DNA from: an uncultured Veillonellaceae bacterium
Lineage (GTDB): Bacteria > Bacillota > Negativicutes > Selenomonadales > Selenomonadaceae
Length of the DNA stretch: 64,000 bases
NCBI GenBank assembly: GCA_902801565.1
Contig: CADCIX010000001.1
Coordinates: 1-64,000 of the forward strand
Reading direction: 5' to 3'
A model generated the notes under the pieces. The model was given only the letters and a program-made list of their open reading frames with translations, was not told the origin of the DNA and searched no databases. This document shows, piece by piece, positions 33,249 through 41,177 of this stretch. The translations under genes and the position numbers were made by a program. The first letter of the stretch is position 1, and each line of letters opens with the position of its first letter.

Positions 33249-33285
33249 CTTGCATAATTTTCGAAAGAAAGGGCGTGAGCCGGAC

Positions 33286-33705
33286 GTGCTGGAACAAATC
33301 ATGAATTCCCCTAATTTCGATTACCTGCAGAGGGGGCTTCAGGCAGCGAACCTTCGCCATGAGGTCATCAGCGACAATATCGCCAATGTCAATACGCCGC
33401 GCTTCAAGAAGAGCAATGTGGTATTTGAGGAGCTTTTGGCGAAGGAACTGGAGCCGGAGCCGACAGACAAATTGCTGATGGTGCGGACCCATGACCGGCA
33501 TCTGCCTGTCCCGATGCATGGGAAGGCGGAGGCTGTCATCCAGCTGGAGAACGACGATACCATGCGGGTGGATGGCAACAATGTGGATGTGGATGCCGAG
33601 ATGGCCAGTCTGGCGAAGAACCAGCTCTATTACAATGCCTTGGCAACACAGCTGAAATCCTATGTGCGCAGGATGAAGGATGTCATAAGCAGCGGACAGT
33701 CCTGA
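33286..33705 (+). CDS. flgB: Flagellar basal-body rod protein FlgB
   Basis: FlgB forms part of the proximal rod. The 139-residue product has the rod-family N-terminus (FDYLQRGLQAANLRHEVISDNIANVNTPRFKK) and the C-terminal helix (EMASLAKNQLYYNALATQLKSYVRRMKDVI). GTG 33286 gives the family-typical 'MLEQIMNSPNF' start, but its ribosome site is weak; ATG 33301 or TTG 33250 are less likely. It is the first gene of the fla/che cluster. Confidence 0.92.
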   Translation: MLEQIMNSPNFDYLQRGLQAANLRHEVISDNIANVNTPRFKKSNVVFEELLAKELEPEPTDKLLMVRTHDRHLPVPMHGKAEAVIQLENDDTMRVDGNNVDVDAEMASLAKNQLYYNALATQLKSYVRRMKDVISSGQS

Positions 33706-33738
33706 TTTTGGAAATCTTTTTGGAAGTGAGGGCTTGGC

Positions 33739-34194
33739 ATGGGTATGTTTCTTGGAATAGATGCGGCGGCTTCCGGCCTTACCGCAGAGCGTTTGCGGAT
33801 GGATGTTATCTCCAACAATATCGCGAATGCGAATACGACCAGAACCCGCGAGGGCGGTGCCTACCATCGCCGCTATGTGGTGTTCAAGCCGCGGGACACA
33901 AAGGTGGATAAGGCGAGTTTCGAGGGATTCCTGCAGAAATCGAAAAACAAGCTGCAGGCCGGCAATGGCGTCAGGGCCATCACCATCGAGACAGATGACA
34001 GCCAGGGGCCGCTGGTCTATGACCCCGGGCATCCTGATGCAAATGCCGAGGGGTACGTGGAGCGCCCGAATGTGAATATTGTTGCCGAGATGGTCGACAT
34101 GATTACGGCATCCAGGGCCTATGAGGCCAATGCTACTGCAATCAATGCAGCAAAGAGCATGGCTTCCAAGGCATTGGAGATCGGCAGCAATTGA
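33739..34194 (+). CDS. flgC: Flagellar basal-body rod protein FlgC
   Basis: This rod component is exported by the flagellar type III system. The 151-residue product has GIDAAASGLTAERLRMDVISNNIANANTTRT at the N-terminus and VNIVAEMVDMITASRAYEANATAIN at the C-terminus, the paired helices of rod proteins. GTGAGGG lies about 8 bases before ATG. It sits between flgB and fliE in the standard order. Confidence 0.95.
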   Translation: MGMFLGIDAAASGLTAERLRMDVISNNIANANTTRTREGGAYHRRYVVFKPRDTKVDKASFEGFLQKSKNKLQAGNGVRAITIETDDSQGPLVYDPGHPDANAEGYVERPNVNIVAEMVDMITASRAYEANATAINAAKSMASKALEIGSN

Positions 34195-34211
34195 TGAATG
34201 AGGTGATGTAG

Positions 34212-34523
34212 ATGCAGATGGAACCATTGCAGATGACGCCGGTGCGGCAGGTTGCGATGAGCGCGGAGAGTCATCTCGGCGAGACAGAGGATAAGCAGGT
34301 AGTGAAGAGCTTTGGCGAGTACCTGGTGGACTCCCTGAAGAAGACGAATGAACTGATATTGGACTCGGACAAATGGAATGCTGCCCTGGCTGCCGGCAAG
34401 GTGGAGGACATCTCCCAGGTGGTCGTGGCGGGGCAGAAAGCGGAACTTGCACTGCAGCTTACCCTCCAGTTGCGTAACAAGGCAACCTCTGCCTATCAGG
34501 AAATCATGCGCATGCAAGTGTGA
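34212..34523 (+). CDS. fliE: Flagellar hook-basal body complex protein FliE
   Basis: FliE joins the MS ring to the rod. The 103-residue product ends with the family signature (VVVAGQKAELALQLTLQLRNKATSAYQEIMRMQV). GAGGTGATG lies upstream. It is followed by a gap of 85 bases before fliF with no clear promoter. Confidence 0.92.
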   Translation: MQMEPLQMTPVRQVAMSAESHLGETEDKQVVKSFGEYLVDSLKKTNELILDSDKWNAALAAGKVEDISQVVVAGQKAELALQLTLQLRNKATSAYQEIMRMQV

Positions 34524-34608
34524 TTTTTAGGGGGATTGTCCGTCAGGCTTGTTCGAACGGGCAAGGACTCCTTGGAATTACAGGAATGGATGCGAAGGGA
34601 TGGAGAAT

Positions 34609-36201
34609 ATGGCAGATTGGAAAGAGCGGTATCTGCAGCTTTGGAATAATTACAGCAAGCGACAACGGTATATCTTCATCGGTTCTATGTTGGCCCTTCT
34701 CGTTGCCATATTGGGCGTGGGTTTGTGGTACGGCAGCGCTCCGGATATGGTTCCGCTGTTCACGAACATGGAATCGAAGGATGCAGGGGAAGTCGCGGCG
34801 AAACTGAAGGAATCGAAAATAACATATGAGGTACAGGAGAATAAGCTGGGGACGACAATCCTTGTCCCGTCTGCCAATGTGCATGACGCAAGGCTTAATC
34901 TGGCCGTCGAGGGGCTTCCCCGGGGACAGAAGGGCTTTGAGATCTTTGATGACAGCAAATTGGGCGTTACGGAATTCCAGAACAAGGTAAACTATCTTCA
35001 GGCCCTCCAGGGGGAACTGACCCGTACCATAGAGCAGATTGAAGCGGTCCAGAAGGCGCGGGTTCATATTGTGTTGCCCGAGGACAGTCTTTATAAGAAA
35101 AATGAAAAGCCGGCCACGGCATCCATCATGCTGATGCTGAAGCCGAACCAGGAATTATCCAAGAAGGAAATCAAAGGGATTGTCAATCTGGCAGCGCATA
35201 GCGTCCAGGGATTGACAACAGAAAATATCACGGTTGTGGATGAAACGGGCAAGATTCTCAACGATCCAGATGAGGATGAGGAGCAGAGTGTCAGCAACCA
35301 AACCTTGACGCAACTGGAAATGACCAAGAAGGTGCAGGACCGTCTGCAGAAAAATGTCCAGTCGCTCCTTGACCAGAGTCTTGGTGAAGGGAAGGCTTTT
35401 GTGCGCGTAAGCGTGGAGCTGGATTTTGATGCGCGTCAGACGGATCGCCAGATCTTCACGCCGGTGGTGGATGATTCCGGCATTATCCGCAGCCAGCAGG
35501 AAATCAGTGAGAATTACGCCGGGAATTCCACGGTTCCCGGCGGCGCAGCCGGTGTCCAGTCCAATGTGCCCGGCTATGTGGCGGAGGAAAACAATTCCAA
35601 TGCCGAATATGAGCGCAAGGAAGCCACGAGGAACTATGAGATCAATGAGGAGAAGCAGAAAGTCGTGGCATCACCGGGATCCATCCGTCGCTTGACGGTG
35701 GCTGTCCTTGTCAATGATGATGTCACTCCGACGCAGCAGGACAGCATCCTGCGCTCCGTGAGTTCTGCTGCGGGCATCAATACGGAACGCGGCGATACGA
35801 TTTCCGTGGAGCCGTTGCCGTTCAGCACGGAGGCTGCAGACCGCAGGGCCGCAGCCGAGCAGGCAGAGCGGGATCGCCAGGATCGCATTCTCTACATGCA
35901 GATTGCGGCAGTGCTTCTGGTGCTTGCCCTCATAGCGCTGTACTTCTACATGAAGCGCCGCAAGCGTCTCATGGAGGAGGCTGCTATTGCAGAGCAGAAG
36001 CGTCTGGAGGAAGAGGAAGAGCAGCGGCGTCTTGCTGAGGAGCGTGCTGCAATGATAGAAGCCGGCGAAGTGGAAGAGGAAGAACTCACCGAGGAAGAGC
36101 AGCGGCAGCTCTCTGAGAAGCAGCAGCTCATGAAACTCATTGATGCAAAACCGGCCGAGGTGGCAATGCTTATCAAGACATGGCTTGCGGAGGATGAATA
36201 A
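34609..36201 (+). CDS. fliF: Flagellar MS-ring protein FliF
   Basis: FliF builds the membrane MS ring. The 530-residue product has an N-terminal membrane helix (FIGSMLALLVAILGVGLWY), YscJ/FliF ring domains (PLFTNMESKDAGEVAAKLKES, RARVHIVLPEDSL-like stretch), a long periplasmic part, a second membrane helix (ILYMQIAAVLLVLALIALYFY) and an acidic C-terminal tail that binds FliG. ATG 34609 is chosen because AAGGG lies 9 bases upstream; ATG 34600 sits directly on that site and 34549 is too far out. The cytoplasmic tail is strongly Glu-rich, longer than in many homologues. Confidence 0.95.
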   Translation: MADWKERYLQLWNNYSKRQRYIFIGSMLALLVAILGVGLWYGSAPDMVPLFTNMESKDAGEVAAKLKESKITYEVQENKLGTTILVPSANVHDARLNLAVEGLPRGQKGFEIFDDSKLGVTEFQNKVNYLQALQGELTRTIEQIEAVQKARVHIVLPEDSLYKKNEKPATASIMLMLKPNQELSKKEIKGIVNLAAHSVQGLTTENITVVDETGKILNDPDEDEEQSVSNQTLTQLEMTKKVQDRLQKNVQSLLDQSLGEGKAFVRVSVELDFDARQTDRQIFTPVVDDSGIIRSQQEISENYAGNSTVPGGAAGVQSNVPGYVAEENNSNAEYERKEATRNYEINEEKQKVVASPGSIRRLTVAVLVNDDVTPTQQDSILRSVSSAAGINTERGDTISVEPLPFSTEAADRRAAAEQAERDRQDRILYMQIAAVLLVLALIALYFYMKRRKRLMEEAAIAEQKRLEEEEEQRRLAEERAAMIEAGEVEEEELTEEEQRQLSEKQQLMKLIDAKPAEVAMLIKTWLAEDE

Positions 36202-36203
36202 CT

Positions 36204-37232
36204 ATGGCAGGGGATATGTATGGCAGCAGCGAAAGCGAGCTTACCAACCAGGAAAAGGCGGCAATTCTCTTTATCGCCTTGGGGCCGGAATATTCGGCAA
36301 AGCTTTTCCAGCATATGGATGATGATGAGATCGAGCGCATCACGCTGGAGATTGCCAGCCATAAACAGGTAAGTGCCGAGATGAAGGCCAATGTCATCAG
36401 CGAGTTTTATCAGATGGCAATGGCCAAGGACTACATTTCCACGGGTGGTCTGGAATATGCGCAGAACGTGTTGGAAAAGGCATTGGGCGCGGAAAAGGCG
36501 ATGGATATCATCAATCGCCTTACCACGAGCCTGCAGGTTCGGCCCTTCGATTTCCTGCGCAAGACAGATCCGTCCCAGCTTCTGACCTTCATCCAGAACG
36601 AGCATCCCCAGACAATTGCACTCATTATCGCCTATCTGGAGCCGGATCAGGCGGCCACGGTGCTCGGCTCTTTGCCGACGGACGTGCAGGCGGATGTTGC
36701 GCGGCGCATTGCGGTCATGGACCGTACCTCGCCGGATATCATCCGTGAGGTGGAGCGCGTGCTGGAACGCAAGCTCTCGACGCTGGTCAACCAGGATTTC
36801 ACCACGGCAGGCGGTGTCGAGGCTGTGGTCGAGGTGCTCAACCGCGTGGACCGTACGACAGAGAAATCCATACTGGAAGCCCTGGAAGTGGACAACCCGG
36901 AATTGGCCGAGGAGATCAAGCGGCGCATGTTCGTGTTCGAGGATATCGTCCTGCTGGACGACCGTTCTCTGCAGATGGTGCTTCGCGAGGTGGACAACAA
37001 GGACCTGTCCCTGGCACTCAAGGCAACTCCGTCGGAGGTTTCCGACAAGGTGTACAAGAACATGTCCAAGCGTGCAGCCGATATGCTGCGTGAGGAAATC
37101 GAGTTCATGGGGCCTGTGAAGATCCGTGATGTCGAGGAAGCACAGGTAAAGGTTGTCAATATCATCCGTGCGCTGGAAGAGAAGGGCGAGATCGTGGTTT
37201 CGCGTGGACAGGGGGACGAGATGTTTGTCTAA
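36204..37232 (+). CDS. fliG: Flagellar motor switch protein FliG
   Basis: FliG couples stator force to rotor rotation on the MS ring. The 342-residue product has KAAILFIALGPEYSAKLFQHM (N domain), the EHPQTIALIIAYLEPDQAATVLGSLP motif (middle domain) and the C-terminal charged torque helix region (VFEDIVLLDDRSLQMVLREVDNKDLSLALK). Length and order are normal. Its last 8 bases overlap fliH. Confidence 0.97.
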   Translation: MAGDMYGSSESELTNQEKAAILFIALGPEYSAKLFQHMDDDEIERITLEIASHKQVSAEMKANVISEFYQMAMAKDYISTGGLEYAQNVLEKALGAEKAMDIINRLTTSLQVRPFDFLRKTDPSQLLTFIQNEHPQTIALIIAYLEPDQAATVLGSLPTDVQADVARRIAVMDRTSPDIIREVERVLERKLSTLVNQDFTTAGGVEAVVEVLNRVDRTTEKSILEALEVDNPELAEEIKRRMFVFEDIVLLDDRSLQMVLREVDNKDLSLALKATPSEVSDKVYKNMSKRAADMLREEIEFMGPVKIRDVEEAQVKVVNIIRALEEKGEIVVSRGQGDEMFV

Positions 37233-38019
37233 GGTCATTAAGGCACCTATATGGAAAGAAGATGTTCATGTCATTGATGTGCCTTCGTCCAAAAAAACTT
37301 CTCAGACAGAAGTGCCGGAAAACCCTGCTTTTGATGCAGAAGCACAGGAGCGCATGCTGGAGGAGATTGCCGAAAAAGAGCAGCAGGCCTCCAAGATGCT
37401 CCAGGAAGCCAGAGTTTCCTGCGATATCATGAGGCAGGAGGCTCAAAAGGAGCATGACAGACTCCTTGCTGATGCACAGGAAGAACTTGAAAGGCTGAGG
37501 AACCAGGCAAGGGATGCCGGTCATCAGGAAGGTTTTGAGGCGGGGAAAAAGGACGGAAGGGAGCAGGCACTTCGGGAGATGCAGGAGGCCATCAAGGATG
37601 CAAATGAGAAGGCCATGCATACACTGAAGACGGCAAAGGAAGCCACCGTCGATTACATGGTGCAAGCAGAGCAGGATGTGGCAGAGATTGTCATGCATGT
37701 GGCGGAAAAGATCATCCCGCAGCATTTCATCGATGTGCCGCAGGTCGTACTTCCTGTTGTAAAGCAGGCTCTCATGAAGGTAAAGGACCAGAAGGAAATC
37801 AATATCCATGTGTCACCGGAAGGCTACGAACTTGTCCTCATGGCACGGGATGAATTCCGTTCCCTGCTGCCGGGCGGCAATGCTGCCATTGAGATTGTTT
37901 CGGACGAGAGTCTGCAGGCCGGGGATTGTCTCATAGAAACCCCGAATGGCGGAGTGGATGCTCGTCTGTCAACCCAGCTAGAGCTGATCAAAAAGGCTGT
38001 ACAGGAAGTCTTGACATGA
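37225..38019 (+). CDS. fliH: Flagellar assembly protein FliH
   Basis: FliH is the stator-like regulator of the export ATPase FliI. The 264-residue product has a long charged coiled coil (about 35-130, including GHQEGFEAGKKDGREQA with GxxxG-type repeats) and a C-terminal FliH/V-ATPase E-like domain (AEQDVAEIVMHVAEKIIPQH). The start is TTG 37225 with GGGGG upstream, giving MSKVIKAPIW; the longer frame to 37153 is inside fliG. It overlaps fliI by 4 bases. Confidence 0.9.
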   Translation: MSKVIKAPIWKEDVHVIDVPSSKKTSQTEVPENPAFDAEAQERMLEEIAEKEQQASKMLQEARVSCDIMRQEAQKEHDRLLADAQEELERLRNQARDAGHQEGFEAGKKDGREQALREMQEAIKDANEKAMHTLKTAKEATVDYMVQAEQDVAEIVMHVAEKIIPQHFIDVPQVVLPVVKQALMKVKDQKEINIHVSPEGYELVLMARDEFRSLLPGGNAAIEIVSDESLQAGDCLIETPNGGVDARLSTQLELIKKAVQEVLT

Positions 38020-39344
38020 TGGACGTGAAAGTTAATATCAACAAATTCATTGATGCCGTTGACCAGTGTATATCCATAAAGCTTACGGGCAAGGTGACAC
38101 AGGTCATCGGCCTTGTCATAGAATCACAGGGGCCTGTGGTCAGTGTGGGTGAGCTTTGCTATATCCATTCCCATTTTCCTGATATGCCTCCGGTTCCGGC
38201 AGAAGTGGTCGGTTTTCGTGAGGGCTATGTCATGCTCATGCCCGTTGGCGAAATGCAGGGAATCGGCCCCGGGTGCGAGGTGGTGTCCGCTCAAAAGACG
38301 TTGCAGGTAAAAGTTGGCGATATGCTTTTGGGGCGGGTTCTGGATGGCCTGGGAAATCCCATGGACGATAAGGGGCCTATCCTTTCCGACCTGGAGTATC
38401 CCTTGCAGGCACCTCCGCCACCGCCGTTGACACGCCCGCGCATCAAGGAGTCCCTTTACGTGGGCGTTAGGGCCATCGACGGGCTCATCACCATGGGACA
38501 GGGACAGCGAATCGGCATCATGGCAGGCTCCGGTGTGGGGAAATCCACATTGCTTTCCATGATTGCACGCAATACGGAAGCGGATATCAGTGTCATTGCT
38601 CTTGTGGGGGAACGTGGCAGGGAGGTTCGTGATTTCATTGAGCGCGATTTGGGCGAGGAAGGGCTCAAGCGTTCCGTTGTCGTTGTGGCGACTTCTGACC
38701 AGCCGGCTCTTGTGCGCATCAAAGGTGCAATGACGGCCACGGCCATTGCGGAATATTTCCGCGACCAGGGGCACAAGGTCATTCTCATGATGGATTCTGT
38801 GACTCGTTTTGCCATGGCGCAGCGCGAGGTGGGGCTGACCATCGGGGAACCTCCTGCGACGCGCGGATACACGCCTTCCGTATTTGCTCTTTTGCCACGC
38901 CTTCTGGAGCGGGCAGGGACCAGTGACACGGGCTCCATTACCGGAATCTATACCGTACTCGTGGATGGCGATGACATGAACGAGCCCATTGCAGATGCGG
39001 TGCGTTCCATACTGGACGGGCATATTGTGCTGTCGCGTGCCATTGCGGCACAGAACCATTTTCCGGCCATTGATATCCTGCCCAGCGTCAGCCGTGTCAT
39101 GAACGAGGTCGTCACGAAGGAGCATTTGAAGGCGGCGCAGCAGATGAGGTCACTTATGGCAGTTTACAAGGATGCTGAGGATCTCATCCATATCGGTGCC
39201 TATGTAAAGGGCTCCAGTGCAAAAATTGATGAAGCAATCAAAAAAATAGATAATATCAATGACTTCCTCTGCCAGGACATCTTTGAGGTGGATACTTATG
39301 AGACCACAGAAGAGAAGCTCCTTGGCATCACGGGTGGGACATAA
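38016..39344 (+). CDS. fliI: Flagellum-specific export ATPase FliI
   Basis: FliI energises or initiates export through the flagellar type III gate. The 442-residue product has GRVLDGLGNPMDDKGPI, Walker A GSGVGKSTLLSM, GERGREVRDFIERDL, Walker B VILMMDSVTRFAMAQRE and the C-terminal bundle. ATG 38016 with AGGAAG 7 bases upstream overlaps the fliH stop; ATG 38019 is possible. Confidence 0.96.
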   Translation: MMDVKVNINKFIDAVDQCISIKLTGKVTQVIGLVIESQGPVVSVGELCYIHSHFPDMPPVPAEVVGFREGYVMLMPVGEMQGIGPGCEVVSAQKTLQVKVGDMLLGRVLDGLGNPMDDKGPILSDLEYPLQAPPPPPLTRPRIKESLYVGVRAIDGLITMGQGQRIGIMAGSGVGKSTLLSMIARNTEADISVIALVGERGREVRDFIERDLGEEGLKRSVVVVATSDQPALVRIKGAMTATAIAEYFRDQGHKVILMMDSVTRFAMAQREVGLTIGEPPATRGYTPSVFALLPRLLERAGTSDTGSITGIYTVLVDGDDMNEPIADAVRSILDGHIVLSRAIAAQNHFPAIDILPSVSRVMNEVVTKEHLKAAQQMRSLMAVYKDAEDLIHIGAYVKGSSAKIDEAIKKIDNINDFLCQDIFEVDTYETTEEKLLGITGGT

Positions 39345-39349
39345 AGGTC

Positions 39350-39805
39350 ATGAAGAAGTTCAAGTTTCAACTGGAAACGCTCCTGAAGGTTACGCGCATG
39401 AAGAAAGAGGATGCCGAGGTAAAGTTTGCCGAGGTATCCAGGAAACTGGAAGACCAACGGATGCACTTGCAGCTTTTGCTGGAGGAAATGCAGCAAGGGC
39501 AGCGGGACTATGAGAGCATATCGAAGGAAGGCAAACGGGTGACGGTGGGGCGTTTGATGACGTTCAACAGTTTCTTTGCCTGGAAGCGGGAGCAGATTGA
39601 GATGCAGCAGCAGTTCATCTTGCAGACGAAGAGTGAGCGCCAGAAGAGGCTCAAGGAACTTATGGAGGTCATGAGCTATTTGAAGAGCATCGAGCAGCTC
39701 AAGGAACGGCGGTTGCAGGAATACAAGGATGAGATGCTTTTCGAGGAGCAGAAGATGCTGGATGAGATTGGCTTGCAGCTTGCGATGCGGGCCAGAAAAC
39801 AATAG
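39350..39805 (+). CDS. fliJ: Flagellar export protein FliJ
   Basis: This small coiled-coil chaperone/escort links FliI to FlhA. The 151-residue product is almost wholly helical and charged, beginning KKFKFQLETLLKVTRMKKEDAE, the family pattern (FxLexlLxxr). The position directly after fliI supports the call. The Shine-Dalgarno is weak (AAAGGTC). Confidence 0.88.
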   Translation: MKKFKFQLETLLKVTRMKKEDAEVKFAEVSRKLEDQRMHLQLLLEEMQQGQRDYESISKEGKRVTVGRLMTFNSFFAWKREQIEMQQQFILQTKSERQKRLKELMEVMSYLKSIEQLKERRLQEYKDEMLFEEQKMLDEIGLQLAMRARKQ

Positions 39806-39821
39806 AAAGCGGGGAATTATC

Positions 39822-40460
39822 ATGGTGGATTTGGGGCACATTTCCGAGATCAGGCAGCGCATTTCTGAAATACAGCAGCAGATCGGGTTTTCTCCGAAAG
39901 TCCCAGGTATGGATTTTTCCAGCAGGTTGCAAAAGGAAATGAACAAACTGGATACCCAGCCAGCCAGTACGGTTGCAATACCTGGGGAGGCCACCGCCGG
40001 AAAGACAGCGGATGACAGCAAGGCTGCAACGGAGATAGTTCCTGCAGTTTCGATGGAGGGCAGTATGGCATCGGTATTGCCGACAGGTGCGGGTGATCTG
40101 TCTGTATTCATGGATCGTGCTGCGCAGAAATATGATGTGGATCCGCGGCTTGTCTCGGCTGTGGCGGAAGTGGAGTCTGGCAATGATCCTTCTGCAGTTT
40201 CGGGTGCGGGAGCCATAGGAGTCATGCAGCTCATGCCGGACACAGCGGCTGCCTTGGGGGTAGATCCCTATGATGCCGAGCAGAACATTGAAGGCGGGAC
40301 GAAGTACCTCAGACAGATGCTGGACAGCTTTGGCGGCGATGTCCGGAAGGCATTGGCGGCGTATAACGCTGGCCCGCAGGCGGTCAGGGACTATAATGGC
40401 GTTCCTCCTTACAGCGAGACGCAGGACTACGTCAACAAGGTATTGGATATTTATCGATGA
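39822..40460 (+). CDS. Lytic transglycosylase (SLT domain) in the flagellar operon
   Basis: The 212-residue product has an N-terminal disordered part (about 1-95) and a C-terminal SLT domain with the catalytic Glu in VAEVESGNDPSA, then GAGAIGVMQLMPDTAAALGV, EGGTKYLRQML and ALAAYNAGPQAV. It cuts the glycan strand, probably to let the rod through the wall, as FlgJ or SltF do in other bacteria. No signal peptide or membrane segment is visible, which suggests export through the flagellar type III channel. GGGGAA lies upstream of ATG 39822. In Bacillus there is no such gene between fliJ and ylxF. Confidence 0.9.
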   Translation: MVDLGHISEIRQRISEIQQQIGFSPKVPGMDFSSRLQKEMNKLDTQPASTVAIPGEATAGKTADDSKAATEIVPAVSMEGSMASVLPTGAGDLSVFMDRAAQKYDVDPRLVSAVAEVESGNDPSAVSGAGAIGVMQLMPDTAAALGVDPYDAEQNIEGGTKYLRQMLDSFGGDVRKALAAYNAGPQAVRDYNGVPPYSETQDYVNKVLDIYR

Positions 40461-40499
40461 TATACCAGAAAGCGTTAGGATTTTCCGGCAGGTGATATG

Positions 40500-41129
40500 A
40501 TGGCGAGCAAAAAAGGGAAAAAGATTCTCAAGATACTCTTGATACTGTTCTTGTTGCTGATCTTGATCATAGGAGGATTTGTTCTGGGAATCTATCTCCA
40601 GATTATCGATTCCAAGGATGCGAATGAGACACTCGGGCTCCACAGACTGCCTGTGGTTGGGGAATATTTTGTGAAGCCTGAGAAGGGGCCGACGGAAGAG
40701 GAAATGGAGAATAAGCCCTTGGAGGATGCCAAGCCGGCTCCGGAGAAAGACAAAAAGAAAGACAATCCTGCGGAAACCAAGCCAAAGAAGGTCGTGCTTT
40801 CGAAGGAGGAAATCGAAAAACAGATGAAGGAGCGGGAAGCCGCGGAAAAGAAGCGTGTATCGAAGCTGGCGCGGCTCTATGCCCAGATGAAGCCCCAGGA
40901 GGCAGCGGATGCAATGAATGCACTCAATGATGACCTGACGGTGGCCATCCTGCAGCGCATGGATGAAAGCCAGGCGGCAAAGGTTCTTGCGAAGTTTGAG
41001 CCATCCAAGGCAGCACAGCTCACCGAGATCATCTATGCCGGAACGCAAAAGAACATGACAGTCCCCGAGGATCAGCAGGGAAACAGTGAGACGGGGGAGC
41101 GTTCCGGAGGCGAGGAAAAAAAGACTTAA
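40500..41129 (+). CDS. MotE-like / YlxF-like membrane protein (MgtE_N domain)
   Basis: The 209-residue product has a basic start, one membrane helix (ILLILFLLLILIIGGFVLGIYL, about 10-31), a Lys/Glu/Pro-rich coiled linker and a C-terminal MgtE-N-like helical domain (LARLYAQMKPQEAADAMNAL...ILQRMDESQAAKVLAKFEPSKAAQL). In other bacteria MotE proteins stabilise a stator or rotor partner (MotC chaperone); in Bacillus ylxF holds the same place with unknown detail. The AGGTG site fits ATG 40500 better than ATG 40497. Confidence 0.8.
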   Translation: MASKKGKKILKILLILFLLLILIIGGFVLGIYLQIIDSKDANETLGLHRLPVVGEYFVKPEKGPTEEEMENKPLEDAKPAPEKDKKKDNPAETKPKKVVLSKEEIEKQMKEREAAEKKRVSKLARLYAQMKPQEAADAMNALNDDLTVAILQRMDESQAAKVLAKFEPSKAAQLTEIIYAGTQKNMTVPEDQQGNSETGERSGGEEKKT

Positions 41130-41177
41130 TAAAATGGATGAAATCGCCGATAAATTAGATGTAGGAGGTGAAAGTGA

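Noticed and set aside
33257-33271. A CodY box before flgB
   Set aside because: Only about 10 of 15 positions fit the AATTTTCWGAAAATT consensus, too few to support it.
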